Shown: in pieces, positions 25,733-35,429 of the stretch
Numbering within the stretch: the stretch's first letter is position 1
Layout of the letters: every line of letters begins with the position of its first letter
Translations under genes and position numbers: made by a program
The notes under the pieces: model-generated
What the model saw: only the letters and a program-made list of their open reading frames with translations
The model's database searches: none
What the model was told of the DNA's origin: nothing
NCBI RefSeq assembly: GCF_009193175.1
Contig: NZ_VUKE01000022.1
Coordinates: forward strand, 1-64,000
Direction: 5' to 3'
Length of the DNA: 64,000 nucleotides
Source: Georgenia ruanii
GTDB taxonomy: Bacteria > Actinomycetota > Actinomycetes > Actinomycetales > Actinomycetaceae

Positions 25733-27793
25733 ATGACCGCACAGCAGGCCGACGATCCCACCGCGCGGCGTGTGGGGCAGGACGGCCCCGCGACCACCCC
25801 CGCCCGTGTGTCGGATCCACGTGGCGGTCAGCGCCGCACCCGCGCCATGTCACCAGTTCGCCTGTTGGAGACCCTCGGTGTGGCCGTTGACGGCCTGACG
25901 AAGGGCGCGCCCGGCCCTGCCGCTATCGAGTGGGAGCAGCGCGAGCGCGAGGCCGTCATCTCGGGTCTGGACTCGGCGATCCAGTCTCTGACGCTGTACC
26001 GAGGCCAGATACTCCTCGCCCACAAGGAGGACGGCAGGTGGGGCACCGCGCTCGACAGGGAGTTTGCCGACTGGCGCTCCCGGTCCACCGGCTCCGGCCG
26101 CGGACCGGCGGTCGGTGAGCTTCAGATCGCCGAAGGCTTGCAGGCCATGCCCGACGTCGCCGATGCCGTGGCTGGCGGTGACCTCACGATCGAGCACGCG
26201 CGGGCACTGACCCGGCTGCGCGCCACGGCGTCCGAAGAGGTCAAGGCCGCCCTCGAGAGCGGCGCCGCCGGCAATCTCCTCGAGAAGGCCAAGAACCTCA
26301 GCGCCCCGGAGCTCGCCCGGGAGGCCAAGAAGGTCGCGGCCGCGATCGACGCCCAGGCCGCCCAGGAGAGCTACAGCGCCGTGTGGCGCCGGCGCGCGGT
26401 CTCGACCCACCGTTCGGCCGGCGGTAGAGCCGGGCAGTGGTTCCTCGACGACATCGGCGGGACCATCGTCGAGACCGCTCTGGACGCCATCGTGGGAAAG
26501 CCGGCCAAGGACGACGACCGCACCCGTGAACAGCGGCGAGCGGACGCGCTCGTCACCATGGCGTCTCGGGTGCTGCAGGTCGGCGCCGACCGGAACGGTG
26601 CACAGATCCGGCCACACCTCGCGTTGATCGTCACCGAGGAGACGTGGGACGCGACGCTGCGCCGTCGGCAGGCCATCGAGGCGGCCGACCAGCGCGCGGT
26701 CGATGCTGCCGCCGGCTGGCAGGGTGGGACATTCGTCCTCGACGCAGACGGTCTGCCCCTGGCGGAGGGGACGCTCGGAGCTGAGGGGATGCTCGGGGCG
26801 GACGACCGCGCCTGCCGACCGCCGCGGCGCGTGGTCCTCGACGACCTGCCGCCCCTGCCCAATGTGCCGCCTGCCGAGCTGGAGGACGGCTCGCTAGTTC
26901 CCGGGACCGAGCTCGAGCGGACCCTGTGCGACTGCGAGGCGACTCGGATCGTGATGGACGCCGCCTCGGTCCCGCTCGACGTCGGTCGCACCGAGCGGCT
27001 GTACAACCGTGAGATGCGCCGCGCCGTGACCACCCGTGATCGGCACTGCCAGTGGCCGGGATGCGCGATCCGCGCCGGGTGGTGCGAGGTGCACCACGTG
27101 TGGTTCTTCGCCGACGGCGGCCCGACCTCGCTGTGCAACGGGTGCACCCTGTGCGTGTATCACCACCACCGGGTCCATGAGGAGCACATCCGCATCACGA
27201 TCCTCGCCAGCGGCTTCGACTTTCACTATCGGGACGGGCGCCACCTGGGAACCACGACCCGACCACCGGGGCCTGGCCGGGGCCGTCCCGCGACGATGCC
27301 GGCCACCGACGACGCCCTGACGCCGGCGCGCACCACCTGCCATGACCCGCTCGTCGCCTCCTGGCCGCCCGATCTCTCGCAAGCCCGGCGCGGGGCCCCG
27401 ACCGCCGGGCCCTCGACCACGGCGGACGCCCCCGTGGCGACGTCCGCCGCGGGGACGAACGGCGTGCGGGAGAGTCGCCCAGGGCCCGGGCTGCCGCAAT
27501 CCGGCTCACCACCGGGACCACAACCGGCGGCTCCACCACAACCGGCGGCTCCACCGGGACCACAACCGGGGGCTCCACCGGGACCACAACCGGGGGCTCC
27601 ACCGGGACCACAACCGGGGGCTCCACCGGGGGCTCCACCGGGACCACAACCGGGGGCTCCACCGGGGGCTCCACCGGTTCCGTCGCCGACGTGGCACCTT
27701 GACGGCCCGGGGACGGAGCCCACGACCGGTGCCCCACCCGCCCTCTGGGACCTCGAGATCCCGCCAGGCCAGAGCGCATCACCGCCGTTCTGA
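25733..27793 (+). CDS. DUF222 / HNH endonuclease protein with proline-rich repeat tail
   Basis: 686 residues. The large helical DUF222 domain (about 45-400) is followed by an HNH nuclease domain (about 430-490: [37 protein letters not shown]) with paired Cys for a structural Zn. The last 150 residues are low-complexity, with PPGPQPGA units encoded by 24-bp tandem repeats (about 592-650). Such 13E12-type proteins are multi-copy in actinobacteria, and their role is unclear (defence, mobility or DNA repair have been suggested). The ATG has a G-rich Shine-Dalgarno; a GTG three codons upstream is also possible. Codons are less uniformly GC3-rich than in neighbours, and a nitrilase remnant abuts it, consistent with insertion. 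Confidence 0.9.
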   Translation: MTAQQADDPTARRVGQDGPATTPARVSDPRGGQRRTRAMSPVRLLETLGVAVDGLTKGAPGPAAIEWEQREREAVISGLDSAIQSLTLYRGQILLAHKEDGRWGTALDREFADWRSRSTGSGRGPAVGELQIAEGLQAMPDVADAVAGGDLTIEHARALTRLRATASEEVKAALESGAAGNLLEKAKNLSAPELAREAKKVAAAIDAQAAQESYSAVWRRRAVSTHRSAGGRAGQWFLDDIGGTIVETALDAIVGKPAKDDDRTREQRRADALVTMASRVLQVGADRNGAQIRPHLALIVTEETWDATLRRRQAIEAADQRAVDAAAGWQGGTFVLDADGLPLAEGTLGAEGMLGADDRACRPPRRVVLDDLPPLPNVPPAELEDGSLVPGTELERTLCDCEATRIVMDAASVPLDVGRTERLYNREMRRAVTTRDRHCQWPGCAIRAGWCEVHHVWFFADGGPTSLCNGCTLCVYHHHRVHEEHIRITILASGFDFHYRDGRHLGTTTRPPGPGRGRPATMPATDDALTPARTTCHDPLVASWPPDLSQARRGAPTAGPSTTADAPVATSAAGTNGVRESRPGPGLPQSGSPPGPQPAAPPQPAAPPGPQPGAPPGPQPGAPPGPQPGAPPGAPPGPQPGAPPGAPPVPSPTWHLDGPGTEPTTGAPPALWDLEIPPGQSASPPF
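27508..27682. repeat. in-frame 24-bp tandem repeats (PPGPQPGA units)
   Basis: Several copies of a 24-bp unit beginning CCACCGGGACCACAACCGG, interspersed with shortened 12- and 15-bp forms, encode the proline-rich tail of the HNH protein. The unit length is always a multiple of three, so copy changes keep the frame. Confidence 0.9.
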
Positions 27794-27830
27794 TCTGCAG
27801 TCGCCGACTCTGACGCGCAGTCGCCGGCGC
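27791..27830. repeat. 20-bp tandem duplication that includes the HNH stop codon
   Basis: TGATCTGCAGTCGCCGACTC (27791-27810) is followed by TGACGCGCAGTCGCCGGCGC (27811-27830). The first triplet of copy one is the stop codon of the HNH gene; the second copy also begins TGA. Confidence 0.65.
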
Positions 27831-27870
27831 GCGGCCCCGCGGCCGCTACATGGTCGCGGGGCCGCGCGCC
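27826..27870. terminator. strong bidirectional terminator, HNH gene
   Basis: A perfect 16-bp stem (27826-27841 with 27855-27870, 13-base loop) lies 33 bases past the HNH stop codon and upstream of the end of the convergent FKBP gene. Confidence 0.8.
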
Positions 27871-27965
27871 TCGCTGCGTCCACGACCCTCACGGTCGCGC
27901 CCCGACGCCATCACGCGCGGAACGGTCGGCCGGACGGTTTCCGCGCGGACCCGCGCCCCGGCAGG

Positions 27966-28901
27966 TCAGTCCTGCCCGGAGCCGCTCGTCGCGGGCGGCA
28001 CCACCGAGGCGTCCTGCCCGCCGGAGACGGCGAGGATGTCGACGACGAGCACGAGGGTGTCGGTGCCGCGGGCCTGCGCGGGCGGGATGACGAGCAGCAC
28101 CTGGGAGCCGACGGTCTGGTCGAGCAGCCCGTCGCGCAGCCCGGGGATCGTCTCGTCGAGCTTGAGGGTGCGCGGCACCTTGCCCGCCGCCCAGGTGGAG
28201 TCGTACGGCTCGCCGGACTCCCACGCCACCCCGGTGTACTGGACGGTGACGTCCTGCCCGGGGCGCACCTGCGCGCCGTCGCCGCGGATCAGCGGCTGGA
28301 CGACGAGCTCGCCGGGCGGGTCGGCCTGCGGCACGGTGATCGACGGCGTGCCGTCCTCGGCCACCTCGACGGCGGGCAGCCCCTCGGCCGGGGTGACCGG
28401 CTCGCCGCGGGCCCGGGTGTAGCGCACGTCGATGACGAGCACGAGCATCCGGTCGGTGCCCTTCTCGTGCACCGGCTGGCGCACGAGCAGTCGGCTGCCC
28501 TCCCGGGCGCCGACGAGGACGGGGTAGAGGTCCTCCCCCACGTCCTCCTTGGTGAGCATGAGGGTGCGCACCTCGCCGACCTGGCGGTTGTCGACCAGCT
28601 CGCCGTCGGCGCCGTCGTAGGCGGTGAGGGTGAGCACCACCGGCCCGCCGTCGGCGAGCTCGCGCCCGTCGCCCTCGATGAGGGTCTCGACCGAGGACTC
28701 GGTCAGCGGCAGCGGCGGGCGGAAGGTCACCACGGGGATGGAGCCGAACGTCCCCGTGACGCTCACCTCCGGGGTCGTGTCCCCCTGGGCCTTCTTGTTC
28801 CCCGGCGTGCACGCGCCGAGCAGGACCAGGGCCAGCACCGCGGCGAGCCACGCCGCGAGGACGCGCGGGGCCCGCACGGCCCGGGTCGATGAACGCTTCA
28901 C
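27966..28901 (-). CDS. FKBP-type peptidyl-prolyl isomerase lipoprotein, two domains
   Basis: A 311-residue protein. The lipoprotein signal (LAAVLALVLLGAC) implies anchoring on the outer membrane face. A first FKBP-like domain (about 75-160) is degenerate. The second (about 210-305) is canonical, with GQDVTVQYTGVAWESGEPYD, IPGLRDGLLDQTVGSQVLLV and the final strand TLVLVVDI. It should catalyse folding of exported proteins. The GTG start has TAGGCT 7 bases upstream, so an upstream extension through the 13-bp repeats is rejected. It follows pafA in the same direction but has its own promoter. The Arg/Gly-rich frame upstream is repeat DNA, not protein. Confidence 0.9.
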   Translation of the reverse strand: MKRSSTRAVRAPRVLAAWLAAVLALVLLGACTPGNKKAQGDTTPEVSVTGTFGSIPVVTFRPPLPLTESSVETLIEGDGRELADGGPVVLTLTAYDGADGELVDNRQVGEVRTLMLTKEDVGEDLYPVLVGAREGSRLLVRQPVHEKGTDRMLVLVIDVRYTRARGEPVTPAEGLPAVEVAEDGTPSITVPQADPPGELVVQPLIRGDGAQVRPGQDVTVQYTGVAWESGEPYDSTWAAGKVPRTLKLDETIPGLRDGLLDQTVGSQVLLVIPPAQARGTDTLVLVVDILAVSGGQDASVVPPATSGSGQD

Positions 28902-28908
28902 GCAAGGC

Positions 28909-28914
28909 AGCCTA
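28909..28914 (-). promoter_or_regulatory. -10 box TAGGCT, leaderless FKBP gene
   Basis: TAGGCT is 7 bases from the GTG; the 13-bp repeat array begins 15 bases further upstream and so covers the -35 region. Confidence 0.6.
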
Positions 28915-28928
28915 CGTCGCCGCCGGCG

Positions 28929-29032
28929 GCGTCCGGCCCGGGCGTCCGGCCCGGGTGTCCGGCCCGGGCGTCCGGCCCGGGCGTCCGGCCCGGGCGTCCG
29001 GCCCGGGCGTCCGGCCCGGGTGTCCGGCGCCA
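28929..29032. repeat. eight tandem copies of a 13-bp GC-rich unit
   Basis: GCGTCCGGCCCGG is repeated head-to-tail at exact 13-base intervals (28929, 28942, 28955, 28968, 28981, 28994, 29007, 29020), with C-to-T changes in copies three and eight. Each unit junction contains the palindrome CCCGGG, so adjacent units can pair. The array sits between the pafA stop codon and the FKBP promoter. Confidence 0.92.
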
Positions 29033-29073
29033 CGGGCGCGTCGGGCGGTCGCGCACCGCCGCGGCCGCCGGGC

Positions 29074-30477
29074 TCAGCGCTGCAGGGCCGCCATGAGGGC
29101 GTCGACCCGCTCGTCGACGGGGGCGAAGGGGTCCTTGAGCACCACGGTGCGCTGGGCGGCGTCGTTGATCTTCAGGTGGACCCAGTCCACTGTGACGTCG
29201 CGGCGGCGCTCCTGGGCGCGGGCGACGAACTCCCCGCGCAGCCGCGCCCGGGTGGTGGCCGGTGGGGTCTCGACGGCGGCCGCGACCTCCTCGTCGGTGG
29301 TGAGCCGGGCCATGAGCCCGCGGCGGGCGAGGCTGGTGGCCAGGCCCCGGGTGGGCGAGATGTCGTGGTAGGCCAGGGAGAGACGCGCCACGCGCGGGTC
29401 GTCCAGGGCGAGGGTGTGGCGGGCGCGGTAGCGCTCGATGAGCCGGCCCTTGATCGCCCAGTCCAGCTCGGTGTCCACCAGGGTGGGGTCCTGCTCGCGC
29501 AGCGCCCGCAGCCCCCGCTCCCACAGCTCCAGCACCCGGCGCTGGACGGCGGTGAGCTCCGCGGTCAGCCCCTCGGCGTCGAGGTAGCCGGTCACCCGGG
29601 CGAGGAACTCCTCCTGGATGGCCAGGGCGCTCATCCGCCGGCCGCTGGTCAGCTCGACGGGGAGGGTGGCGGTGGTGTCGTGGGAGATCTCACGGATGGC
29701 GCGCATCGGCTCGGCGAGGGCGAGGTCGCGCACCCGCACGCCGTCCTCGAGCATGCCGAGGAGCAGGTCGGTCATGCCGACCTTGAGCATCGTCGTCGTC
29801 TCGGCCACCGACGAGTCGCCGACGATGACGTGCATGCGGCGGTAGAGGTCGGCGTCGCCGTGCGGCTCGTCGCGGGTGTTGATGATGGGCCGCGAGCGGG
29901 TGGTCGCCGAGCTCATCGCGTCCCACATCTGGTCCGCGCGCTGGGAGAAGGCGTAGGTCGCCCCGCCCCCGGCACGGGGGCGCAGGTGCCCGGCGCCGGT
30001 GAGGATCTGGCGGGTGATGAAGAACGGCACGAGGGCGTCGCCCATGGCCTGGAAGTCGCGGCGCCGCCGCACGAGGTAGTTCTCGTGGCAGCCGAAGGAG
30101 TTGCCGGCGGAGTCGAGGTTGTTCTTGAACAGGTGGATGGTGCCGGCCACCCCCTCCTGCTCGAGCAGGGCGTTGGCCTCCTCCACCATGCGGTCGAGGA
30201 TCGCCTCGCCGGCGCGGTCGTTGGCGACCAGCTGGCGCACGTCGTCGCACTCGGCGGTGGCGTACTCCGGGTGCGAGCCGACGTCGAGGTAGAGCCGGGC
30301 CCCGTTGCGCAGGAACACGTTCGAGGACCGGCCCCACTGGACGACCTTGCGGAACAGGTACCGGGCGGCGTCGTCGGCGCTGACCGGGGGGTGCGGCGCT
30401 GCGCCGGCCGCCGGGGGCGGCGCGGCGCAGGTGATGCCGTACTCGGTCTCGACGCCGAAGATGCGCCTGGCGGTCAC
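29074..30477 (-). CDS. pafA: Pup-protein ligase
   Basis: A 467-residue glutamine-synthetase-like ligase that uses ATP to join the C-terminal Glu of deamidated Pup to substrate lysines. Active-site features: [13 protein letters not shown] at the start (the catalytic Glu), [31 protein letters not shown] and [12 protein letters not shown]. An N-terminal insert [14 protein letters not shown] is longer than usual. The GTG start overlaps the pup stop codon as GTGA. Unlike the mycobacterial locus, no proteasome subunit genes lie between pup and pafA. Confidence 0.97.
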   Translation of the reverse strand: MTARRIFGVETEYGITCAAPPPAAGAAPHPPVSADDAARYLFRKVVQWGRSSNVFLRNGARLYLDVGSHPEYATAECDDVRQLVANDRAGEAILDRMVEEANALLEQEGVAGTIHLFKNNLDSAGNSFGCHENYLVRRRRDFQAMGDALVPFFITRQILTGAGHLRPRAGGGATYAFSQRADQMWDAMSSATTRSRPIINTRDEPHGDADLYRRMHVIVGDSSVAETTTMLKVGMTDLLLGMLEDGVRVRDLALAEPMRAIREISHDTTATLPVELTSGRRMSALAIQEEFLARVTGYLDAEGLTAELTAVQRRVLELWERGLRALREQDPTLVDTELDWAIKGRLIERYRARHTLALDDPRVARLSLAYHDISPTRGLATSLARRGLMARLTTDEEVAAAVETPPATTRARLRGEFVARAQERRRDVTVDWVHLKINDAAQRTVVLKDPFAPVDERVDALMAALQR

Positions 30478-30662
30478 TGGCCGCCCTTCTGCACGAAGCC
30501 CTGGACGAAGGTCTCGGCGTTGGCCTCGAGCACGGAGTCGATCTCGTCGAGCAGGTCGTCGACCTGCTGGGTGCGGGCCTGCGCGGCGACGGCGATCGGC
30601 GGGTCCGGCTCGATCCCCGGGTCGTCGCGGCGGGTGGTGTGGCGCTGCTCCTGCTGTGGCAT
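30474..30662 (-). CDS. pup: prokaryotic ubiquitin-like protein Pup
   Basis: A 62-residue, mostly disordered protein with the conserved helical stretch [19 protein letters not shown], the [11 protein letters not shown] end and a C-terminal Gln that Dop must deamidate to Glu before ligation. The helical stretch is the part recognised by the coiled coils of ARC/Mpa. It has its own GAGGAGGGAG Shine-Dalgarno and a TAGGAT -10 candidate (30688-30693), so pup-pafA can be made independently of arc-dop. Confidence 0.98.
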   Translation of the reverse strand: MPQQEQRHTTRRDDPGIEPDPPIAVAAQARTQQVDDLLDEIDSVLEANAETFVQGFVQKGGQ

Positions 30663-30687
30663 GACGGTGCTCCCTCCTCTTGCTTCG

Positions 30688-30693
30688 ATCCTA
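30688..30693 (-). promoter_or_regulatory. candidate -10 box TAGGAT of pup-pafA
   Basis: TAGGAT lies 25 bases upstream of the pup ATG, in the 34-base gap after dop, before a strong Shine-Dalgarno. Confidence 0.45.
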
Positions 30694-30696
30694 CGG

Positions 30697-32364
30697 TCAG
30701 CCGCGCCCGGGGTGACCGGGTCGTCCGGCGGTCAGCGCCTCGAGCAGCTCGGCGGCGGTGCCGGCGCGCTCGAGCAGCGCGCCGACGTGGTGGCGGGTGC
30801 CGCGCAGCGGGTCGGTCATCGGCACCCGGACGAGGTGTTCGTGGCCGGGCAGGTCGAGGACGACCGACTCCCAGCTCGCCCCGGCCACCTGGCCGGGGTA
30901 GCGGGCCACCACCTGGCCGCGGAACCAGGCCCGGGTGTCGGCCGGCGGGGTGTGCTCGGCCGCCGCCACCTCGGGGTCGGGGACCAGGCGCTCGACCCGG
31001 CCGGCGGCGACGAGCCGGTTGAAGATCGACCGCTCCGGGCGCAGGTCGGACCACTGCAGGTCCAGCGCGGCGAGCTTGGGGTGGTCCCAGGGCAGGCCGC
31101 CACGCCGGCGCATGCCGTCGAGGAGCTCGAGCTTGGCGACCCACTCCACCTCGGCGGCGGCGCCGGCGGGGTCGCTGGCGAGCCGGTCGAGCACGCCGGC
31201 CCACCGCTCGACGACGTCGCGGGTGGCCTGGTCGGTGCGTCCGGCCTGGGCGAGGGCGTCGGCGACCACGTGCAGGTAGACCCGCTGGATCTCCAGGGCG
31301 GTCAGCTCCCGCCCGTCGGCGAGCGTGAGGCGGTGGGTGAGGGTGAGGTCGTGGCTGACCTCCCAGGTCTCCCCCACCGGGTTGGCGAGCATGAGCGCGT
31401 CGAGCTCGAGGGGCACCGCGCCCTGCTCGAGCAGCCACAGCACCAGGGACGTCGTGCCCATCTTGAGATAGGTGGAGACATCCATGAGGTTGGCGTCCCC
31501 GCCGATGACGTGCAGCCGCCGGAACCGGCCGGCGTCGGCGTGCGGCTCGTCGCGGGTGTTGATGATGGGCCGGTTGAACGTCGTCTCCAGGCCGACGTCG
31601 TTCTCCACGTAGTCGGCGCGTTGGGAGATCTGGTACCCGGCCCGCTCGCTGCGCTGGCCCAGCCCCACCCGGCCCGCGCCGCAGAAGATCGGCCGGGTGA
31701 CGAAGAACGGGGTGAGGTAGCGGATGATGTCGCCGAAGTTGACCTCGCGGCTGACCAGGTAGTTCTCGTGGGTGCCGTAGGCGGCGCCCTTGCCGTCGAC
31801 GTTGTTCTTGTACACGACGACCTCGGGCATGCCCGGCGAGTGGCGCAGGGCGTCCATGGCGCCGCGCATGACCAGCTCGCCGGCGCGGTCCCAGCGCACC
31901 GCGTCCAGCGGGTTGGTGACCTCGGGGCTGGAGTACTCCGGGTGGGCGTGGTCGACGTACAGCCGCGCCCCGTTGGTGAGCACCGCGTTGGTGGCGGTGG
32001 GCAGGGCCAGCTCGGCCGGTGTGGGCCGGCGCAGGGTGGTCGTGCGCACGCCCGGCCCGGCCCCGCCGGGCGGGGCCGCCTCCGGCGCCGGGGCGTCCTC
32101 CTCGGACGGGGCGGGGTGCTCGGGGTCGTCGGTGAGCTGGGACGGGTGGGCGCTGGCGCGGTCGAGCCGGAAGCCGCGGGCGTCGGCCAACGGGTCCTCG
32201 CCCGCGTAGTCCCAGCGCACGTGGCCGCCGCGGCCGGCGCTGCCGGGGGCCCCGGCGTAGGCGGCGACCACGTGGGCCGACAGCACCATCGGGTTGGAGC
32301 CGGGGTTGCCCGGCTCGATGATCCCGTACTCGGTCTCGATGCCCATCGGGCGGTGGACGCTCAT
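30697..32364 (-). CDS. dop: Pup deamidase/depupylase
   Basis: A 555-residue PafA homologue that converts the C-terminal Gln of Pup to Glu and also removes Pup from substrates. Features: MGIETEYGIIEPGNPGSNP, an insert of about 75 residues (about 45-120, containing PLADARGFRLDRASAH) corresponding to the family's regulatory Dop loop but lengthened by Ala/Pro/Glu-rich sequence, NAVLTNGARLYVDHAHPEYS, YKNNVDGKGAAYGTHENY and [13 protein letters not shown]. It starts 10 bases after the arc stop codon and so is co-transcribed with it. Confidence 0.96.
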   Translation of the reverse strand: MSVHRPMGIETEYGIIEPGNPGSNPMVLSAHVVAAYAGAPGSAGRGGHVRWDYAGEDPLADARGFRLDRASAHPSQLTDDPEHPAPSEEDAPAPEAAPPGGAGPGVRTTTLRRPTPAELALPTATNAVLTNGARLYVDHAHPEYSSPEVTNPLDAVRWDRAGELVMRGAMDALRHSPGMPEVVVYKNNVDGKGAAYGTHENYLVSREVNFGDIIRYLTPFFVTRPIFCGAGRVGLGQRSERAGYQISQRADYVENDVGLETTFNRPIINTRDEPHADAGRFRRLHVIGGDANLMDVSTYLKMGTTSLVLWLLEQGAVPLELDALMLANPVGETWEVSHDLTLTHRLTLADGRELTALEIQRVYLHVVADALAQAGRTDQATRDVVERWAGVLDRLASDPAGAAAEVEWVAKLELLDGMRRRGGLPWDHPKLAALDLQWSDLRPERSIFNRLVAAGRVERLVPDPEVAAAEHTPPADTRAWFRGQVVARYPGQVAGASWESVVLDLPGHEHLVRVPMTDPLRGTRHHVGALLERAGTAAELLEALTAGRPGHPGRG

Positions 32365-32374
32365 GCCCGCGCCC

Positions 32375-34141
32375 TCACAGGTACCCGCCGGCGGGGGTGA
32401 CGGTGTCCACGTCCCGCCCGCCCACGCGTGCCCCGGCCGCGGCGGCGCCGGCCACCGTCGTCGCCGGCGCCTCCCCGGCGCCGGGGCCGACGACGGGGAC
32501 GGCGACCCCGGCGTCCTCCGGGCCGCCCTCCCCCGGCTCCCGGCCGGCGAGGGTGCGGATGTAGGTGATCCGCTCGCCCTTCTTGCCGCTCACCCGCGCC
32601 CAGTCGTCGGGGTTGGTGGTGTTGGGCAGGTCCTCGTTCTCGCGCATCTCCGCCGCCAGGGCGGTGAGCAGGTGCTCGGTGCGCAGGCCGCGCCCGCCGG
32701 TGGCCAGCAGGTCCTTGATGGCCCGCTTCTTGGCCCGGTCGACGATGTTGGCGATCATCGCCCCGGACGCGAAGTCCTTGAAGTACAGCACCTCCCGGTC
32801 GCCGCTGGCGTAGGTGACCTCGAGGAACTCGTTCAGCGGCTCGGTGGCGTACAGCGCCTCCACCACCGCCTCGATCATCGCCGCGACGGTGGCGGCCGGG
32901 TCCTCGCGGTGGGCGGCGAGCTCGTCGGCGTGCAGCGGCAGGTCCGGCGTGAGGTACTTCGCGAAGATCTCCCGCGCCCCGTCGGCGTCGGGCCGCTCGA
33001 TCTTGATCTTCACGTCCAGCCGCCCGGGCCGCAGGATCGCCGGGTCGATCATGTCCTCGCGGTTCGACGCGCCGATGACGATGACGTTCTCGAGCTTCTC
33101 CACGCCGTCGATCTCGCTGAGCAGCTGGGGCACGATCGTCGTCTCGACGTCGGAGGAGACCCCGGTGCCGCGGGTGCGGAAGAGGGACTCCATCTCGTCG
33201 AAGAAGATCACGACCGGGATGCCCTTGGCCGCCTTCTCCCGGGCGCGGGCGAAGATCACCCGGATCTGCCGCTCGGTCTCCCCGACGTACTTGTTGAGCA
33301 GCTCGGGGCCCTTGATGTTGAGGAAGTAGCTGCGCGGCGAACCGGTGTCGGCCTCGGCGCCCCGCTCGGCGCGCCGCCGGGTGGCGGTGGTGGCCAGGGA
33401 GGTGGCCACCGCCTTGGCGATGAGGGTCTTGCCGCACCCGGGCGGGCCGTAGAGCAGCACCCCCTTGGGCGGCTTGAGGCCGTGCTCGCGGTAGAGCTCG
33501 GGGTGCAGGAACGGCAGCTCGACGGTGTCGCGGATCTGCTCGATCTGCGGGCCCAGGCCGCCGATGTCGGAGTAGTCGGTGTCGGGGACCTCCTCGAGGA
33601 GGAGCTCCTCGACCTCCGAGCGCACGACCCGCTCGGTGACGAACCCGGTGCGCATGTCCGCCGTCAGCGCGTCGCCCACCCGCACGTGGGTGGCCAGCAG
33701 CGGGCCGGCCAGGCGCATGACGCGCTCGTCGTCGGTTCGGGCCAGGACCAGCACGCGGTCGCCGTCGAGCACCTCCTTGACCGTGACGATCTCGCCGGTG
33801 GTCTCGAACGTCCCGGCGCCGATGATCAGGAGCTGCTCGTTGAGGCGCAGCTCCTGGCCGGGGCGCAGCGCGCCGAGCGGGACGGCGGCGGAGACGGCCA
33901 GGCGCATCTTGCGCCCGGCGACGAACACGTCCGCCTCGCGCTCGTCCAGGTGCGCGGCGACGAACGTGCCGTAGGAGCCCGGCGGCTTGGAGATGGAGTC
34001 GAGCTGGTCCTGCAGCTGCACCAGCCGTTGGCGCGCGGCGTCGAGCGCCTGCGCCAGGCGCTCGTTCTTGCCGGCGAGGGAGATCGCCTGCTGCTCCAGC
34101 TCGCGCGCGCGGGCCTCGCTGTAGCGGTCCGCATCTGCCAT
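32375..34141 (-). CDS. arc: AAA ATPase forming ring-shaped complexes (ARC/Mpa)
   Basis: 588 residues. An N-terminal coiled coil (about 5-50) captures Pup, tandem OB folds follow (about 55-190), then one AAA module with Walker A GPPGCGKT, Walker B VIFFDEME and the arginine-finger region. A 20-residue polar insert follows the Walker A helix. ARC unfolds pupylated proteins and, in proteasome-containing species, feeds them to 20S through its C-terminal Tyr-Leu. Here the end is GGYL, so the tail is retained. The ATG has AGGAAGGG upstream and a TACGCT -10 about 30 bases before (34171-34176). Confidence 0.96.
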   Translation of the reverse strand: MADADRYSEARARELEQQAISLAGKNERLAQALDAARQRLVQLQDQLDSISKPPGSYGTFVAAHLDEREADVFVAGRKMRLAVSAAVPLGALRPGQELRLNEQLLIIGAGTFETTGEIVTVKEVLDGDRVLVLARTDDERVMRLAGPLLATHVRVGDALTADMRTGFVTERVVRSEVEELLLEEVPDTDYSDIGGLGPQIEQIRDTVELPFLHPELYREHGLKPPKGVLLYGPPGCGKTLIAKAVATSLATTATRRRAERGAEADTGSPRSYFLNIKGPELLNKYVGETERQIRVIFARAREKAAKGIPVVIFFDEMESLFRTRGTGVSSDVETTIVPQLLSEIDGVEKLENVIVIGASNREDMIDPAILRPGRLDVKIKIERPDADGAREIFAKYLTPDLPLHADELAAHREDPAATVAAMIEAVVEALYATEPLNEFLEVTYASGDREVLYFKDFASGAMIANIVDRAKKRAIKDLLATGGRGLRTEHLLTALAAEMRENEDLPNTTNPDDWARVSGKKGERITYIRTLAGREPGEGGPEDAGVAVPVVGPGAGEAPATTVAGAAAAGARVGGRDVDTVTPAGGYL

Positions 34142-34170
34142 GACGGTCCCTTCCTGTCTCGAGCCCCTCC

Positions 34171-34176
34171 AGCGTA
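34171..34176 (-). promoter_or_regulatory. candidate -10 box TACGCT of arc-dop
   Basis: TACGCT lies 29 bases before the arc ATG, giving a short leader that carries the Shine-Dalgarno. Confidence 0.45.
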
Positions 34177-34266
34177 GGGGCCGCCGCCGACACCGCGATG
34201 CGCCGTCCGCGGGACGGCCCGCACCGGCCGCCCCAACCGGGGCGTTGCGGGGCATCCCGGGCGCGA

Positions 34267-35343
34267 TTACTCCTCGGGGTGGCGCAGCAGGTCCGCGCCG
34301 GCCTCCGGGCGCACGCCGGGCTGCGAGGCCATCCCGCTCTGCTCGATCTCGGCGCGGCGGTGGATGTCCCGGCGCACCCGCCGCACCTTCTTGTCGGAGA
34401 TGGTCCGCTCGCCGAGGTCCTCCGGCGCCCACTCGCCGTCGGCGGAGTAGGCGCCCTTGGCCGGGCGGCGGGTCCGCTGCGGCGGGGTGGTGCGCGGGGC
34501 GAGGCGGCGGGTGGTGACGAGGAAGCCGGTGTGCCCGATCATCCGGTGGTCCGGGCGCACCGAGAGCCCCTCGAGGTGCCAGGTGCGCACCATCGACTCC
34601 CAGGCCTGCGGCTCGGTGAACCGCTCGGTGGCGCGGGCGTCCTCGGCGAACCGGCTGAGCTGGGTGGTGGTGGCCACGTAGGCGATCAGCAGCCCGCCGG
34701 GCACGAGGGCCTCGGCGACGACGTCGAGGTTCTCCCAGGGGGCGAGCATGTCGAGGACCACCCGGTCGACGCTGCCGGGCTCGACGGCGTCCGGCAGCAC
34801 GTCGGCGAGGTCACCCAGCCGCAGGTCCCAGGCGGGGTGGGCGCCGCCGAACCAGGAGTCGACGTTGCCGCGGGCGATGTCGGCGAAGTCCTCGCGCCGC
34901 TCGACCGAGAGCAGGTGGCCGCGCTCGCCGACGGCGGAGAGCAGGCTCATGGTCAGCCCGCCGGAGCCCACGCCGGCCTCGACCACCCGGGCGCCGGGGA
35001 AGATGTCGCCCATCTGGACGATCTGCCCGGCGTCCTTGGGGTAGACGACGGTGGCGCCGCGGGGCATGGAGAGCACGTAGTCGCTGAGCAGCGGGCGCAG
35101 CGCGAGGAGCTGGTGGCCGGTGGCCGTGGTGAGCACGGTGCCCTCGGGCCGGCCGATGAGCTCGCTGTGCCGGAAGGACCCGCGCTGGCTCTGGAAGTAG
35201 CCGTCGTGGGTGAGCAGGATCGTGTGCAGCCGGCCCTTGGAGTCCGTCAGCTGCACCCGCTCCCCGGCGCGCAGGGGCCCGCGGCGCCGGGCCGGGCCGT
35301 GGGGCAGGTCGTCGGTCGAGGTGGTGGTGCGCGCGTCGGTCAC
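34267..35343 (-). CDS. trmI: tRNA (adenine-58-N1)-methyltransferase
   Basis: A 358-residue SAM-dependent enzyme that methylates A58 in the tRNA T-loop. An N-terminal beta domain ([20 protein letters not shown]) precedes the Rossmann fold, with SAM loop [16 protein letters not shown], acidic [14 protein letters not shown] and [12 protein letters not shown]. The C-terminal 70 residues are charged and probably extended. It is encoded upstream of arc as in mycobacteria. The GTG start has TAGACT 8 bases upstream and no Shine-Dalgarno. Confidence 0.93.
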   Translation of the reverse strand: MTDARTTTSTDDLPHGPARRRGPLRAGERVQLTDSKGRLHTILLTHDGYFQSQRGSFRHSELIGRPEGTVLTTATGHQLLALRPLLSDYVLSMPRGATVVYPKDAGQIVQMGDIFPGARVVEAGVGSGGLTMSLLSAVGERGHLLSVERREDFADIARGNVDSWFGGAHPAWDLRLGDLADVLPDAVEPGSVDRVVLDMLAPWENLDVVAEALVPGGLLIAYVATTTQLSRFAEDARATERFTEPQAWESMVRTWHLEGLSVRPDHRMIGHTGFLVTTRRLAPRTTPPQRTRRPAKGAYSADGEWAPEDLGERTISDKKVRRVRRDIHRRAEIEQSGMASQPGVRPEAGADLLRHPEE

Positions 35344-35351
35344 GTGGGCCG

Positions 35352-35357
35352 AGTCTA
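35352..35357 (-). promoter_or_regulatory. -10 box TAGACT, leaderless trmI
   Basis: TAGACT ends 8 bases before the trmI GTG. Confidence 0.5.
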
Positions 35358-35429
35358 CGGGCCGCCCCGCCGGTGTCGGGGGCCGGGCGCGCGGGACCCC
35401 GGGGGACGGGGCTCCCCGGGGCCCGGCGC

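Noticed and set aside
27508-27682. CRISPR-like array of short repeats.
   Set aside because: Units are contiguous, in frame and encode a proline-rich tail. There are no unique spacers and no cas genes.
28902-29033. N-terminal extension of the FKBP protein through the Arg/Gly/Pro repeats.
   Set aside because: The extension is only a translation of 13-bp repeat DNA and would place the lipoprotein signal more than 60 residues inside the protein. The GTG at 28901 has a proper -10 box and starts the signal peptide.
30470-30700. Hidden prcB/prcA fragments between pup and pafA or between dop and pup.
   Set aside because: pup and pafA overlap by 4 bases and dop-pup are 34 bases apart, leaving no room for even a remnant.
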